In this document: positions 1 through 7,939 of the stretch, in pieces | How the letters are laid out: every line of letters starts with the position of its first letter | Numbering within the stretch: the stretch's first letter is position 1 | Origin: Brachybacterium alimentarium | Lineage (GTDB): Bacteria; Actinomycetota; Actinomycetes; Actinomycetales; Dermabacteraceae | Reading direction: 5' to 3' | NCBI RefSeq assembly: GCF_002332425.1 | Contig: NZ_NRGS01000021.1 | Span: 1 to 35,961 of the forward strand | DNA length: 35,961 nucleotides | Position numbers and translations under genes: made by a program | The notes under the pieces: model-generated | Told to the model about the DNA's origin: nothing | The model's database searches: none | Seen by the model: the letters and a program-made list of their open reading frames with translations, nothing else

Positions 1-82
1 GGTGACGGGGTGACGGGGTGACGGGGTGACGGGGTGACGGGGTGACGGGGTGACGGGGTGAAGGGGTGACGGGGTGACGGGG
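1..82. repeat. 8-bp tandem repeat (TGACGGGG), about 10 copies
   Basis: TGACGGGG repeats from the window edge to position 82, with one variant copy (TGAAGGGG) at 59-66. It may continue beyond the window. It lies about 90 bp upstream of the GH35 start, probably just after an upstream gene. No open frame is convincing here. Confidence 0.9.
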
Positions 83-174
83 CGAGAGGGGAGGCGGGGC
101 GAGAAGAGGGCAGCACCCCGCTGCCGGGCCTGCGACACTGGACGTAAGACGTTTCACCGAGAGGACGACCACCG

Positions 175-2091
175 ATGACCGCCCTGCTGCAGCCGACGCC
201 CGACGGGTTCCTCCGTGCCGGGACGCCCCATCTCGTGATCTCCGGGGCGATCCACTACTTCCGCGTGCACCCCGACCAGTGGCGCGACCGCCTGCGGCGC
301 CTGGTGGCGATGGGCTGCAACACGGTGGAGACCTATGTGGCCTGGAACGTCCATCAGCCCGCACCGGACGTAGTCGACTTCGCGGGCATCGCGGATCTGG
401 GCCGCTTCCTGGACATCGCGGGGGAGGAGGGCCTGGACGCGATCGTGCGGCCCGGCCCGTACATCTGCGCCGAGTGGGAGAACGGCGGATTCCCGGGCTG
501 GATCCTCGCCGACCGCAACATGCGACTGCGCAACCGCAACGCACCGTACCTGCAGCTTGTGGACGCCTGGTTCGACCAGCTGATCCCCGTGATCGCCGAG
601 CGCCAGGCGGGCCGCGGCGGCAACGTGGTGATGGTGCAGGTCGAGAACGAGTACGGGAGCTTCGGCGACGACACGGCCTATCTCGCGCACCTGCGCGACG
701 GCCTGATCGCCCGCGGCATCGAGGAGCTGCTGGTGACGTCCGACGGGCCGGCGCGCATGTGGCTGACCGGCGGCACCGTGGACGGCGCCCTCGGCACGGT
801 CAACTTCGGCTCGCGCGCCCTCGAGGTGCTCGCGATGGCGCAGGAGGAGCTGCCCGCGCAGCCCCAGATGTGCATGGAGTTCTGGAACGGCTGGTTCGAC
901 CACTGGGGCGAGGAGCACCATGCCCGCACCGGGGACGACGCCGCCGGCGAGCTCGCGGACATGCTCGGCCACGGCATGAGCGTGAACTTCTACATGGCCC
1001 ACGGTGGCACCAATTTCGGGCTGCGCGCCGGTGCGAACCACGACGGGGCTCTGCAGCCCACCACCACGAGCTACGACTACGACGCCCCGATCGCGGAGAA
1101 CGGCGAGCTCACCGAGAAGTTCCGCGCCTTCCGCGCAGTGATCGCCCAGCACGTCGAGCTGCCCGCTCTCGAGGATCACCTCGCCCGGCTCGGGCTCGAC
1201 GCCGTCCCGGCCCGTCTGCCCGCCGCGGAGCTGCCGATCGAGAAGACCGTCTCCCTGCGCGACACCGAACGCTTCGTGCGCAGCGTCGAGGTGCATCCCA
1301 CGCCGCCCTCGTTCGAGGACATGGGGCTGGAGCGCGGTCTGCTGCGCCTGAGCCGCGACCTCGAGATCGCCGCGGGTGAGCGCGACGGCCGCACCGAGAT
1401 CTCACCGCTGAAGCTCTATGACCTCCACGATCGCGCCTGGGTGTATGTCGACGGGCTGTACGTCGGCGCTACCGGCGTGGTCGGGAACGAGCAGCGCGAG
1501 ACCGACCCCGCCACCATCGAGCTGAGCGGATTCGCGGACCGGCTACTGCCTGAGGGTGGCCGCCGCACCGTGCGTGTCGAGATCCTGGTCGAGAACCTCG
1601 GCCGCGTGAACTTCGGCCCGCGACTGGGCGAACGCAAGGGCATCCTCGGCGGCGTCTGGCAGACGATCCGCTTCCTCAACGACTGGGAGGCCGACGCCTG
1701 GCCGCTCGAGGACATGGGTGACGAGCTCGCGGAGCTGCTCGCGCAGGGCCCCGCCGTCGACGAGCACGCGGCCGACGCAGCGGACGACGCCGCCGAGTCC
1801 GGCACCTCCACCGTGCTCGATGACGCTCTGCCCGTGCTGGCCGGCTCCTCCTTCGAGGCCGACGGGCCGGTGGACACCTTCCTCGACGTCTCCGGTGCGG
1901 GCCACGGCGTCGCCTACGTCAACGGCTTCTGCGTGGGCCGCTACTGGAACATCGGCCCGCAGCAGACGCTCTACGTCCCGGCGCCGCTGGTGCGCGCCGG
2001 ACGCAACGAGGTGCTGCTGCTGGACCTGGAGAAGCGGCCGACGCGCCTGGCGCTCGCCGAGGAGCACGTCTTCGGACGCACCGACGGCTGA
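175..2091 (+). CDS. GH35 beta-galactosidase
   Basis: 638-residue glycoside hydrolase family 35 enzyme, expected to release terminal beta-galactose from oligosaccharides. The GH35 signature (RPGPYICAEWENGGFP) lies at about 92-107. NEYG at 158-161 supplies the predicted acid/base Glu159, and CMEFWNGW at 233-240 supplies the predicted nucleophile Glu235. The conserved MAHGGTNFG block follows at about 274-282. The C-terminal third carries beta-sandwich jelly-roll sequence typical of the family. There is no signal peptide, so it is probably cytoplasmic and acts on imported sugar. The ATG at 175 follows a purine-rich GAGAGGA. It converges on the sugar-importer genes at 2260-5923, which probably feed it. 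The family is certain; the exact linkage is not. Confidence 0.95.
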   Translation: MTALLQPTPDGFLRAGTPHLVISGAIHYFRVHPDQWRDRLRRLVAMGCNTVETYVAWNVHQPAPDVVDFAGIADLGRFLDIAGEEGLDAIVRPGPYICAEWENGGFPGWILADRNMRLRNRNAPYLQLVDAWFDQLIPVIAERQAGRGGNVVMVQVENEYGSFGDDTAYLAHLRDGLIARGIEELLVTSDGPARMWLTGGTVDGALGTVNFGSRALEVLAMAQEELPAQPQMCMEFWNGWFDHWGEEHHARTGDDAAGELADMLGHGMSVNFYMAHGGTNFGLRAGANHDGALQPTTTSYDYDAPIAENGELTEKFRAFRAVIAQHVELPALEDHLARLGLDAVPARLPAAELPIEKTVSLRDTERFVRSVEVHPTPPSFEDMGLERGLLRLSRDLEIAAGERDGRTEISPLKLYDLHDRAWVYVDGLYVGATGVVGNEQRETDPATIELSGFADRLLPEGGRRTVRVEILVENLGRVNFGPRLGERKGILGGVWQTIRFLNDWEADAWPLEDMGDELAELLAQGPAVDEHAADAADDAAESGTSTVLDDALPVLAGSSFEADGPVDTFLDVSGAGHGVAYVNGFCVGRYWNIGPQQTLYVPAPLVRAGRNEVLLLDLEKRPTRLALAEEHVFGRTDG

Positions 2092-2153
2092 GGCTGGCCG
2101 GCTGGCCGGCTGACCGACGAGCCGACGGCTGAGTGCAGGCGGTCGACGCCATG

Positions 2154-2188
2154 GCCGTCGGCCGAGACGAGTCGACTCGGCCGACGGC
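2154..2188. terminator. Hairpin between convergent genes, likely bidirectional terminator
   Basis: Perfect 13-bp inverted repeat GCCGTCGGCCGAG (2154-2166) / CTCGGCCGACGGC (2176-2188) with a 9-nt loop. It lies between the stop of the GH35 gene (2091) and the stop of the binding-protein gene (2260). There is no T tract, as is usual in high-GC actinobacteria. Confidence 0.7.
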
Positions 2189-2259
2189 TCCCGGCCCGTC
2201 CTCGTGGCGACGGCTGCACCGTCGGGCGATCGACGGCCGTGTCCAGGCGCCCGCCCGTG

Positions 2260-3894
2260 TCAGGTGCGGTTCGAGGGCGTGACCGGGACGTCGTCGGGCA
2301 GGAGCTCCGCGAACTCCTCGAGGATCTGCTTGCCGCCCTTCTCCTCCCACTCGCGGAGCGCGGCCGTGAAGTGGTCCATCGACGCGCGACCCTGGATCAC
2401 CTCGTCACGGGCCTCGTCCAGCCGGGTCTTGATCTTGGTGCCCAGGCGGGAGTTGGTGGGGGAGTACAGGCCCTTGATCGGACTCTTCTGCGCGAGGGGC
2501 AGCAGCTCCTGCTCGATCTCGTAGATGTAGCGGGAGTCGTCGGGGATCGGGTTGTACACGACGCCCTCGCCCGCAGCCATGATCTGCAGGGCGCTCTGCA
2601 GGCCGGGAACGTTCTGGGCCCCTTCGTCGGTGAACAGGTAGTTGCCGTCGTCGACCGTGTACTCCTCACCTTCGGTGCCCCAGTTGACCTGCATGTACTC
2701 GGTGGTCCCGAAGGGTGCGGAGAGATAGTTGATCACGCTGAGCAGCTCCCGGATGCGGGACTCGTCATCGGTCTTGCGGAAGGGGGTGAAGCCGACGGTG
2801 CCGTAGCCCATGTCGTAGGTGGGGATGCGCCCGTCGACCGCGGGGAACGGGATCATGACGTCGGCCCGCAGATCGGGGTTGTTCAGACGGGGCTCCGAGG
2901 CGCCGCGCGGCCCCACCGAGACCAAGGCGGCCAGCGTCCCGTTGGCCAGCAGCTGGGGTGCCTCGGCCAGGTTCAGGTCCGGATAGAACGCGCCGGCGGC
3001 GAACAGCTCTCGGGCGAACTCGAGCGCCTCGAGGTACTCCTCGGTCTGCTGCGCAGCGGTGAGGCTGCGATCCTCCTCGACCCGGTATCCGTTGGGGACC
3101 CCGAACCATTCGCCGATCATGTGGAACGCATTGGGGAGGAACGGTTCGAGCGCCCAGCGCTTGCCGGGGATCGACAGCTCCTGGCACTTCTCCAGGAACT
3201 GGGCGGCACTGTCGGCGCTGAAGCCGTCCACCTCCTCCCACACCTCCGGGTTGCCGATGTAGACCTGGCCGAACGGGGTGGAGGGGATGGGGGCTCCCCA
3301 GATCCGTCCGTTGACCACGGCGGTGCGCCAGGAGTCCTCGCGCAGAGCGGCGAGGTTGGGGTATTCGAGCACCGCGTCGCCCGCGAGGTAGTCGGTGAGA
3401 TCGGTGAAGGCGGCCTCCAGCATCGGTCCGATGTTGGGGATGCCCTGGTTCGGCGGCACCCACATGAGGTCCGGCAGATTGCCCGAGGCCAGGGTGGTGG
3501 CGAACTTCGAGGGGTAGTCGTCCACCACCACGTCGAGATCGAAGATCCCGCCCATCGCCGAGTTCAGGCGCTTCCAGTAGGGGTTGCGATTCATCGGAGG
3601 GGGCGGCGTCTGGAACGTCTGGGTCAGCCCGGTGATGGTGCCCGAGGCGATGGGGGCGTTCGACGTGGTCGTGATCAGCTGATCGGGGACCGTCAGGTAC
3701 ACGTCGTGGAGGCCCTCGGCATTGCCGGGCAGGTCCGGGGTGAGCCCCTCCAGCGGTTGATAGGTCGGCAGGGTGACGTCCGGGACGTCGGGGATCTCCG
3801 GCTGGGGACGGGGGCCGCACGCCGCGGCGCCGGCTCCGAGCGCGAGGGCTCCGGCAGCGGCGAGGACGTGGCGACGTCGGGGTTCGGGACGCAT
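2260..3894 (-). CDS. ABC sugar transporter substrate-binding lipoprotein (cluster A)
   Basis: 544-residue extracellular solute-binding protein of the LplA/family-1 type that partners LplB/LplC permeases. The N-terminus has a twin-arginine stretch (RRR at 6-8), a short hydrophobic segment and a lipobox ending at Cys26 (GAAAC), so it should be a membrane-anchored, probably Tat-exported, lipoprotein. I chose the ATG at 3894 because it gives this signal and is preceded by GAAAGG; the open frame continues upstream to 4125 but only inside the neighbouring permease gene. It is the last gene of a three-gene unit, 26 bp after the LplC-type permease. The substrate is unknown; beta-galactoside oligosaccharides are inferred from the adjacent GH35 gene. 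Confidence 0.9.
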   Translation of the reverse strand: MRPEPRRRHVLAAAGALALGAGAAACGPRPQPEIPDVPDVTLPTYQPLEGLTPDLPGNAEGLHDVYLTVPDQLITTTSNAPIASGTITGLTQTFQTPPPPMNRNPYWKRLNSAMGGIFDLDVVVDDYPSKFATTLASGNLPDLMWVPPNQGIPNIGPMLEAAFTDLTDYLAGDAVLEYPNLAALREDSWRTAVVNGRIWGAPIPSTPFGQVYIGNPEVWEEVDGFSADSAAQFLEKCQELSIPGKRWALEPFLPNAFHMIGEWFGVPNGYRVEEDRSLTAAQQTEEYLEALEFARELFAAGAFYPDLNLAEAPQLLANGTLAALVSVGPRGASEPRLNNPDLRADVMIPFPAVDGRIPTYDMGYGTVGFTPFRKTDDESRIRELLSVINYLSAPFGTTEYMQVNWGTEGEEYTVDDGNYLFTDEGAQNVPGLQSALQIMAAGEGVVYNPIPDDSRYIYEIEQELLPLAQKSPIKGLYSPTNSRLGTKIKTRLDEARDEVIQGRASMDHFTAALREWEEKGGKQILEEFAELLPDDVPVTPSNRT

Positions 3895-3920
3895 GGGGTG
3901 CCTTTCTCGAGGGCGGGTGC

Positions 3921-4901
3921 TCAGCCCTTGACGGCGCCGGTGATGACGCCCTTGGAGAAGTACTTCTGGAGGAAGGGGTAGACCAGCAGGATCGGGACCA
4001 GCGCGACGACCACGACGGCCATCTTGATCGACTGCGGGGCGGCGGTCTGCTGCACGCCGAGCTGGTCCGCGGTCATCGACGTGCCCTGGATGACGTAGCT
4101 GCGCAGGATCAGCTGGATCGGCCACAGCTCCTGATCATTGATGTAGAGCATTGCGTTGAAGAAGGCGTTCCAGTACGCCACGGCGTAGAACAGTCCGATC
4201 ACGGCGATCACCGCCTTCGACAGGGGCATCACGATCTGCCAGAGGATCCGGAAGTCGCTGGCGCCGTCGATGCGGGCGGCCTCGAGCAGCTCCTGGGGCA
4301 GCGCCATGAAGAACGAGCGCATCACGATGAAGTTGAAGGCCGCGAACGCCGTGGGCAGGATCAGCGACCACAGGCTGTCCAGCAGATGCAGCTCCTTGAT
4401 CATGAGGTACAGCGGGATCAGACCGGGGGAGAAGAACATGGTCAGCACGATCGCCAGCAGCATCGGCTTGCCGAACAGGACCGGACGGCTGAGGGCGTAG
4501 GCCATCGTGATCGTCACGAACAGCGCGATGAGCGTGCCCGCGACCGTGACCAGCACGCTGACCCCCAGCGAGCGGAAGATGAGCGGGCTGGCGAAGATCG
4601 TCCGATACGCCTCGAGCGTCGGCTCGGTCGGGAACAGCACGTAGCCGCCGGCCTCGCGGATCTCGGCATCCGAGGCGAGCGAGGTGGAGACCACCACGAG
4701 CATCGGCACCAGGATCGAGATCGAGATCGCGAGGACCACGAGCGTCTTGAGGACCGACAGGGCGGGAGAGGGCTTCTCCATCCACGCGGGCCGCTCGGAG
4801 CGACCGCCGAGCAGGTCCCACAGGCGCTGGTGGAACCCGCGCTCGTCGGGCAGGCCGGAGCGGGAGGCGGGGGCTGTGCGATCGGTGGTCGGTGCGCTCA
4901 T
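3921..4901 (-). CDS. ABC sugar transporter permease, LplC/CarB type (cluster A)
   Basis: 326-residue inner-membrane permease of the COG0395 (LplC) family with about six membrane helices. The cytoplasmic EAA loop that docks the ATPase is clear at about 207-226 (EAARIDGASDF followed by MPLSK). The protein ends in the family-typical KGVITGAVKG tail. The start ATG overlaps the stop of the upstream permease by 4 bp (ATGA at 4898-4901), so the two are translationally coupled. A roughly 45-residue hydrophilic N-terminus precedes the first helix. Confidence 0.92.
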   Translation of the reverse strand: MSAPTTDRTAPASRSGLPDERGFHQRLWDLLGGRSERPAWMEKPSPALSVLKTLVVLAISISILVPMLVVVSTSLASDAEIREAGGYVLFPTEPTLEAYRTIFASPLIFRSLGVSVLVTVAGTLIALFVTITMAYALSRPVLFGKPMLLAIVLTMFFSPGLIPLYLMIKELHLLDSLWSLILPTAFAAFNFIVMRSFFMALPQELLEAARIDGASDFRILWQIVMPLSKAVIAVIGLFYAVAYWNAFFNAMLYINDQELWPIQLILRSYVIQGTSMTADQLGVQQTAAPQSIKMAVVVVALVPILLVYPFLQKYFSKGVITGAVKG

Positions 4902-5923
4902 TTGCTGCTCCCTCGGTAGATGCCGTCCTCGCCCAGCAGGTGGGCGACCTTGTTGGAGGCGAGGATGAGGATCGTGCCCACGACTCCCTTGGCCAGGCCG
5001 GCGGCCGCGCCCATCGACCAGCTGCCGTCGATCACGCCGGCGTAGTAGCTGTAGGTGTCCAGCACTTCAGCGGCCTCGGGGCCGACGGCGTCGCGCTGCA
5101 GGATGAACTGCTCGAAGCCGACGGTGAGGATCGAGCCCAGCTGCAGGATCAGCAGCAGCACGATCACCGGGCGCATGCCCGGCAGCGTGATGTGCCAGAT
5201 GCGGTGCAGGCGGCCGGCGCCGTCCGTCGCGGCCGATTCGTACAGCGAGGACGGGATGGAGGCGAGGGCGGCGAGGAAGATGATCATCCCCCACCCGGCG
5301 TCCTTCCAGATCACCTGCAGGGTCACCAGCAGCGGGAAGGTGCTGGGGTTGGTCATGAACGGGATCGTGTCCATGCCGTGCGAGGCGAGGAACTGGTTGA
5401 TGAATCCGGCCCCGCCCAGCATCTGCTGGAACAGTGCGATCACCAGCACCCAAGACAGGAAGTGCGGCAGGTACACGATCGACTGGAAGGCCTTGCGGAA
5501 TCGTGGGGTCATCATCGAGTCGACGATCAGCGCGAGGACGATCGGCACCGGGAAGAACAGGACCAGCTGCACCGCCGCCAGCACGAGGGTGTTGCGCAGT
5601 GCCACCAGGAACTGCTCGTCGTTGAACAGGTCGATGAAGTTCCACATCCCGACCCACTCGGCCTCCGGGATGGTGATGAAGGGGTAGTAGTCCTGGAAGG
5701 CGATGACGTTGCCGAGGATGGGGACGTAGAAGAACAGCAGCAGGCAGAGCGCCCCCGGGATCATCAGCACGAGCATCTGCCAGTCCTTCTGCAGCCGGCT
5801 GCGGAAGGAGGCTCGGGGCCTCCGGGGCGCGGTCGGCGCGGCGCGGCTGGTCGTCACCGCCTGCGGGGGCGGCGCGGGCGTCTGCGCGGTCGACGTGGTC
5901 ACGAGATCGGTCCTCTCGGTCAT
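4898..5923 (-). CDS. ABC sugar transporter permease, LplB type (cluster A)
   Basis: 341-residue permease of the COG4209 (LplB) family and partner of the gene at 3921. A Pro/Ala/Thr-rich cytoplasmic N-terminus of about 45 residues is followed by six predicted helices. The EAA-like loop lies at about 228-248 (ESAATDGAGRL, ITLPGM). It is the first gene of the importer unit and is read from the divergent promoter at 5982-6010. No ATPase gene accompanies it; importers of this class often share an MsiK/UgpC-type ATPase encoded elsewhere, which I infer here. Confidence 0.92.
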   Translation of the reverse strand: MTERTDLVTTSTAQTPAPPPQAVTTSRAAPTAPRRPRASFRSRLQKDWQMLVLMIPGALCLLLFFYVPILGNVIAFQDYYPFITIPEAEWVGMWNFIDLFNDEQFLVALRNTLVLAAVQLVLFFPVPIVLALIVDSMMTPRFRKAFQSIVYLPHFLSWVLVIALFQQMLGGAGFINQFLASHGMDTIPFMTNPSTFPLLVTLQVIWKDAGWGMIIFLAALASIPSSLYESAATDGAGRLHRIWHITLPGMRPVIVLLLILQLGSILTVGFEQFILQRDAVGPEAAEVLDTYSYYAGVIDGSWSMGAAAGLAKGVVGTILILASNKVAHLLGEDGIYRGSSK

Positions 5924-5964
5924 GACCCCGGAGCGGGGCCGCTCACCCCGCAGGCCTCAGTGCC

Positions 5965-5993
5965 TTGACAGGGTGAGATCGAGAGTAAATGCT
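5965..5993 (+). promoter_or_regulatory. Candidate promoter for the Gfo/Idh/MocA gene
   Basis: TTGACA (5965-5970), 17-bp spacer, then AATGCT (5988-5993). The -35 is perfect and the -10 is weak. It overlaps the LacI-type palindrome at 5985-5998 and the oppositely directed promoter. Confidence 0.45.
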
Positions 5994-6010
5994 TTCACTA
6001 CCTTTGTAAA
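5982..6010 (-). promoter_or_regulatory. Candidate promoter for the cluster A importer operon
   Basis: Read on the minus strand: TTTACA (6005-6010), 17-bp spacer, TACTCT (5982-5987). It is about 60 bp upstream of the permease ATG at 5923. The operator-like palindrome at 5985-5998 overlaps its -10 and spacer. Confidence 0.6.
5985..5998. promoter_or_regulatory. LacI-family-type operator palindrome
   Basis: GTAAATGCTTTCAC on the plus strand (GTGAAAGCATTTAC on the minus). The half-sites GTGAAAG and GTAAATG are near-identical around a central GC. It sits across both divergent promoters, as a repressor site would. No LacI-type gene lies in cluster A, so the regulator is either upstream of the window or the one at 18817-19830. 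Confidence 0.55.
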
Positions 6011-6109
6011 TCAGTTCAGCACGGTGTGTCCGTACCCAGCTCCACGATCCCTCGTCACGAGGATGATGGGGCCTGCCCACTGTGCATCTCTTCGAAAGCG
6101 GTTCCCTCC

Positions 6110-7282
6110 ATGACTGACCTCAAGATCGGCGTGATCGGCTTCGGCGCCCGTGGCGGCCTCGCGCGGCATGCCCACCTGCCCGGGGAGGGGTCTCGGGTCA
6201 CGGTCGTGGCCGAGCCGACCTCCCGGGGCAAGGACAAGGCGCGTGAGCTGTTCGGCGACGAGGTCGCCACGGTCGACGACGTGGACCAGCTGCTGGCCGA
6301 GCACCAGGTCGACGCGGTGATGATCCTGGCCCCGGACTACGCGCACGCCGAGGTGGCGCTGAAGACCCTCGGTGCCGGGATCCCCACCTTCTCGGAGAAG
6401 CCGATGGCGATCCGGGTCGAGGACACCGACGCGATGCTCGCGCTCGCGAAGGAGAAGCGCACCCGCCTGTTCGTCGGCCACAACATGCGCCACATGCCGG
6501 TGATCCGGCAGATGAAGGCGATCGTCGACTCCGGGCGCATCGGCCGCGTGCGGGCCATCTGGTGCCGCCACTTCGTGGGCACCGGCGGCGATTTCTACTT
6601 CAAGGACTGGCACGCCGAGCGCGCGAAGGCCACCTCCCTGCTGCTGCAGAAGGGCGCCCACGACATCGACGTCATCCACTGGCTGGCCGGGGGCTACACC
6701 CGCCGTGTTTCCGGCATCGGCGATCTCGCCGTCTACGGAGACGTCACCGACCGCCGCGACAACTCGGATCGTCTGATGGGCGACTGGTACGACGCGGACG
6801 TCTGGCCCCCGACGGAGCAGAAGGAGCTCAACCCCGTGATCGACGTCGAGGACATCTCGATGCTGAACATGACGCTGGACAACGGGGTGCTGGCCTCCTA
6901 CGAGCAGTGCCACTTCACGCCCGACTACTGGCGCAACTACACCGTGATCGGGGACGCGGGCCGGATCGAGAACATGGGCGACGGCAGCGGCGAGCAGATC
7001 CACATCTGGGAGTCCCGACGCTCCGGCCCCGGCCGTCCGGACGCGGTCGAGGTGATCGCCCGGGCCAGCGGTGGCCACGGCGGCGCCGATCCCAGCCTGG
7101 TCGCGGAGTTCCTGCGCTTCGCGCGCGAGGGCGGGAGCACCGACGTCTCGATCATCGCGGCCCGCGAGGCCGTCGCGACCGGCGTCTACGGGGCCGAGTC
7201 GATCCGCCACGGCGGCATCCCCTACGACATCCCGCCGGTCCCGGCCGACGTGCGCGAGTACTTCGACAACGGCCAGGCCTGA
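6110..7282 (+). CDS. Gfo/Idh/MocA family oxidoreductase
   Basis: 390-residue NAD(P)-dependent sugar or polyol dehydrogenase of the Gfo/Idh/MocA family. The N-terminal Rossmann motif GVIGFGARGG is at 7-16. The EKP motif with the catalytic Lys97 is at 96-98, and a GAHDID segment marks the C-terminal substrate domain. The ATG at 6110 gives the Rossmann strand its normal N-terminal position; the frame is open back to 6026, but that extension is unlike the family. It diverges from the importer operon and probably oxidises the imported sugar or a derivative of it. The substrate cannot be read from sequence. Confidence 0.92.
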   Translation: MTDLKIGVIGFGARGGLARHAHLPGEGSRVTVVAEPTSRGKDKARELFGDEVATVDDVDQLLAEHQVDAVMILAPDYAHAEVALKTLGAGIPTFSEKPMAIRVEDTDAMLALAKEKRTRLFVGHNMRHMPVIRQMKAIVDSGRIGRVRAIWCRHFVGTGGDFYFKDWHAERAKATSLLLQKGAHDIDVIHWLAGGYTRRVSGIGDLAVYGDVTDRRDNSDRLMGDWYDADVWPPTEQKELNPVIDVEDISMLNMTLDNGVLASYEQCHFTPDYWRNYTVIGDAGRIENMGDGSGEQIHIWESRRSGPGRPDAVEVIARASGGHGGADPSLVAEFLRFAREGGSTDVSIIAAREAVATGVYGAESIRHGGIPYDIPPVPADVREYFDNGQA

Positions 7283-7297
7283 CGGGGCCGTGGGAGC

Positions 7298-7702
7298 TCA
7301 GCCGGCCGGAGGGGAGGCGAGGGCCTCCGCCGCCCGGATGCTGTCCTTGTAGCCCTGCGGCATCCGCGCTGCGAGAGCCTCGTCGGCCGTGAACCACCGC
7401 AGATCGGAGTGCTCGTCGCTGACCTGCAGGCGAGCACCGTTCGCGGGAGCCGCGCAGTAGGTGACGATGCAGACTCGCCCCAGGTCGCCGAGATCGTAGA
7501 TCCAGGAGTCCAGGATCGGGCCGACGTCGATCGCGATCCCGGCCTCCTCGAGCAGCTCACGACGCAGCGTGTCCTGGGGCGTGGAGTCCTCAGGATCAGG
7601 GCGCCCGCCGAGCAGCTCCCATTCGTCGCGCGGATTGCGGCCGAGCAGCACCCGGCCGGCGTCGTCCTGCAGTACGGCCTTGACCGAGACGCCGAGGCTC
7701 AT
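7298..7702 (-). CDS. Nudix hydrolase
   Basis: 134-residue Nudix-fold pyrophosphohydrolase. The box reads GGRPDPE, then nine residues, then RELLEEAGI, so the stretch before REUXEEXGU is two residues longer than the canonical GX5EX7REUXEEXGU. The metal-binding REXXEE residues are intact. The N-terminal half (VSVKAVLQDDAGRVLLGRNP) is typical of small ADP-ribose/nucleotide-sugar type members, but the substrate is unknown. Its ATG overlaps the stop of the truncated MazG-like gene by 4 bp (ATGA), indicating coupling. It converges on the Gfo/Idh gene, with 15 bp between the stops. Confidence 0.9.
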   Translation of the reverse strand: MSLGVSVKAVLQDDAGRVLLGRNPRDEWELLGGRPDPEDSTPQDTLRRELLEEAGIAIDVGPILDSWIYDLGDLGRVCIVTYCAAPANGARLQVSDEHSDLRWFTADEALAARMPQGYKDSIRAAEALASPPAG

Positions 7703-7866
7703 GCATCAGCGCCCCGGGTACGTGCCGAGCGCCCGGCTCCTGCCGCGAACGGCTGCGATCGGTCGAGCTTGAGCAGCGCCCACTCGGCCGACCGCTCGAT
7801 GCCGTAGACCTCGGCGTACTGGGCGGAGAGCTTCTCGATCCGGGCGGAGATGTCGTGGAGGTCCAT
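7699..7866 (-). CDS. Truncated MazG-like NTP pyrophosphohydrolase (55 aa remnant)
   Basis: A 55-codon frame from ATG 7866 to TGA 7699. The first 36 or so residues (DISARIEKLSAQYAEVYGIE, then a WALLKL stretch) match the start of actinobacterial MazG-like pyrophosphohydrolases. In full-length relatives LLKL leads directly into the metal-binding EEVGEL motif. Here it is replaced by DRSQPFAAGAGRS and the frame ends 19 residues after the break. The catalytic helices are therefore missing and the product should be inactive as a pyrophosphatase. The stop overlaps the Nudix start (ATGA), so the reading frame may survive because it delivers ribosomes to the Nudix gene. Family assignment is from memory of the motif. 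Confidence 0.6.
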   Translation of the reverse strand: MDLHDISARIEKLSAQYAEVYGIERSAEWALLKLDRSQPFAAGAGRSARTRGADA

Positions 7867-7939
7867 CCCGGCACCTTACGTGCGCTGCCGCATCCGCCGC
7901 GGCTGCTCCGGGGCCGGGCCGGCATCGGGCGACCCCACG

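Noticed and set aside
2239..3981. 580-codon plus-strand frame opposite the cluster A binding protein
   Set aside because: Antisense shadow; the minus strand has a clear signal peptide, lipobox and family features.
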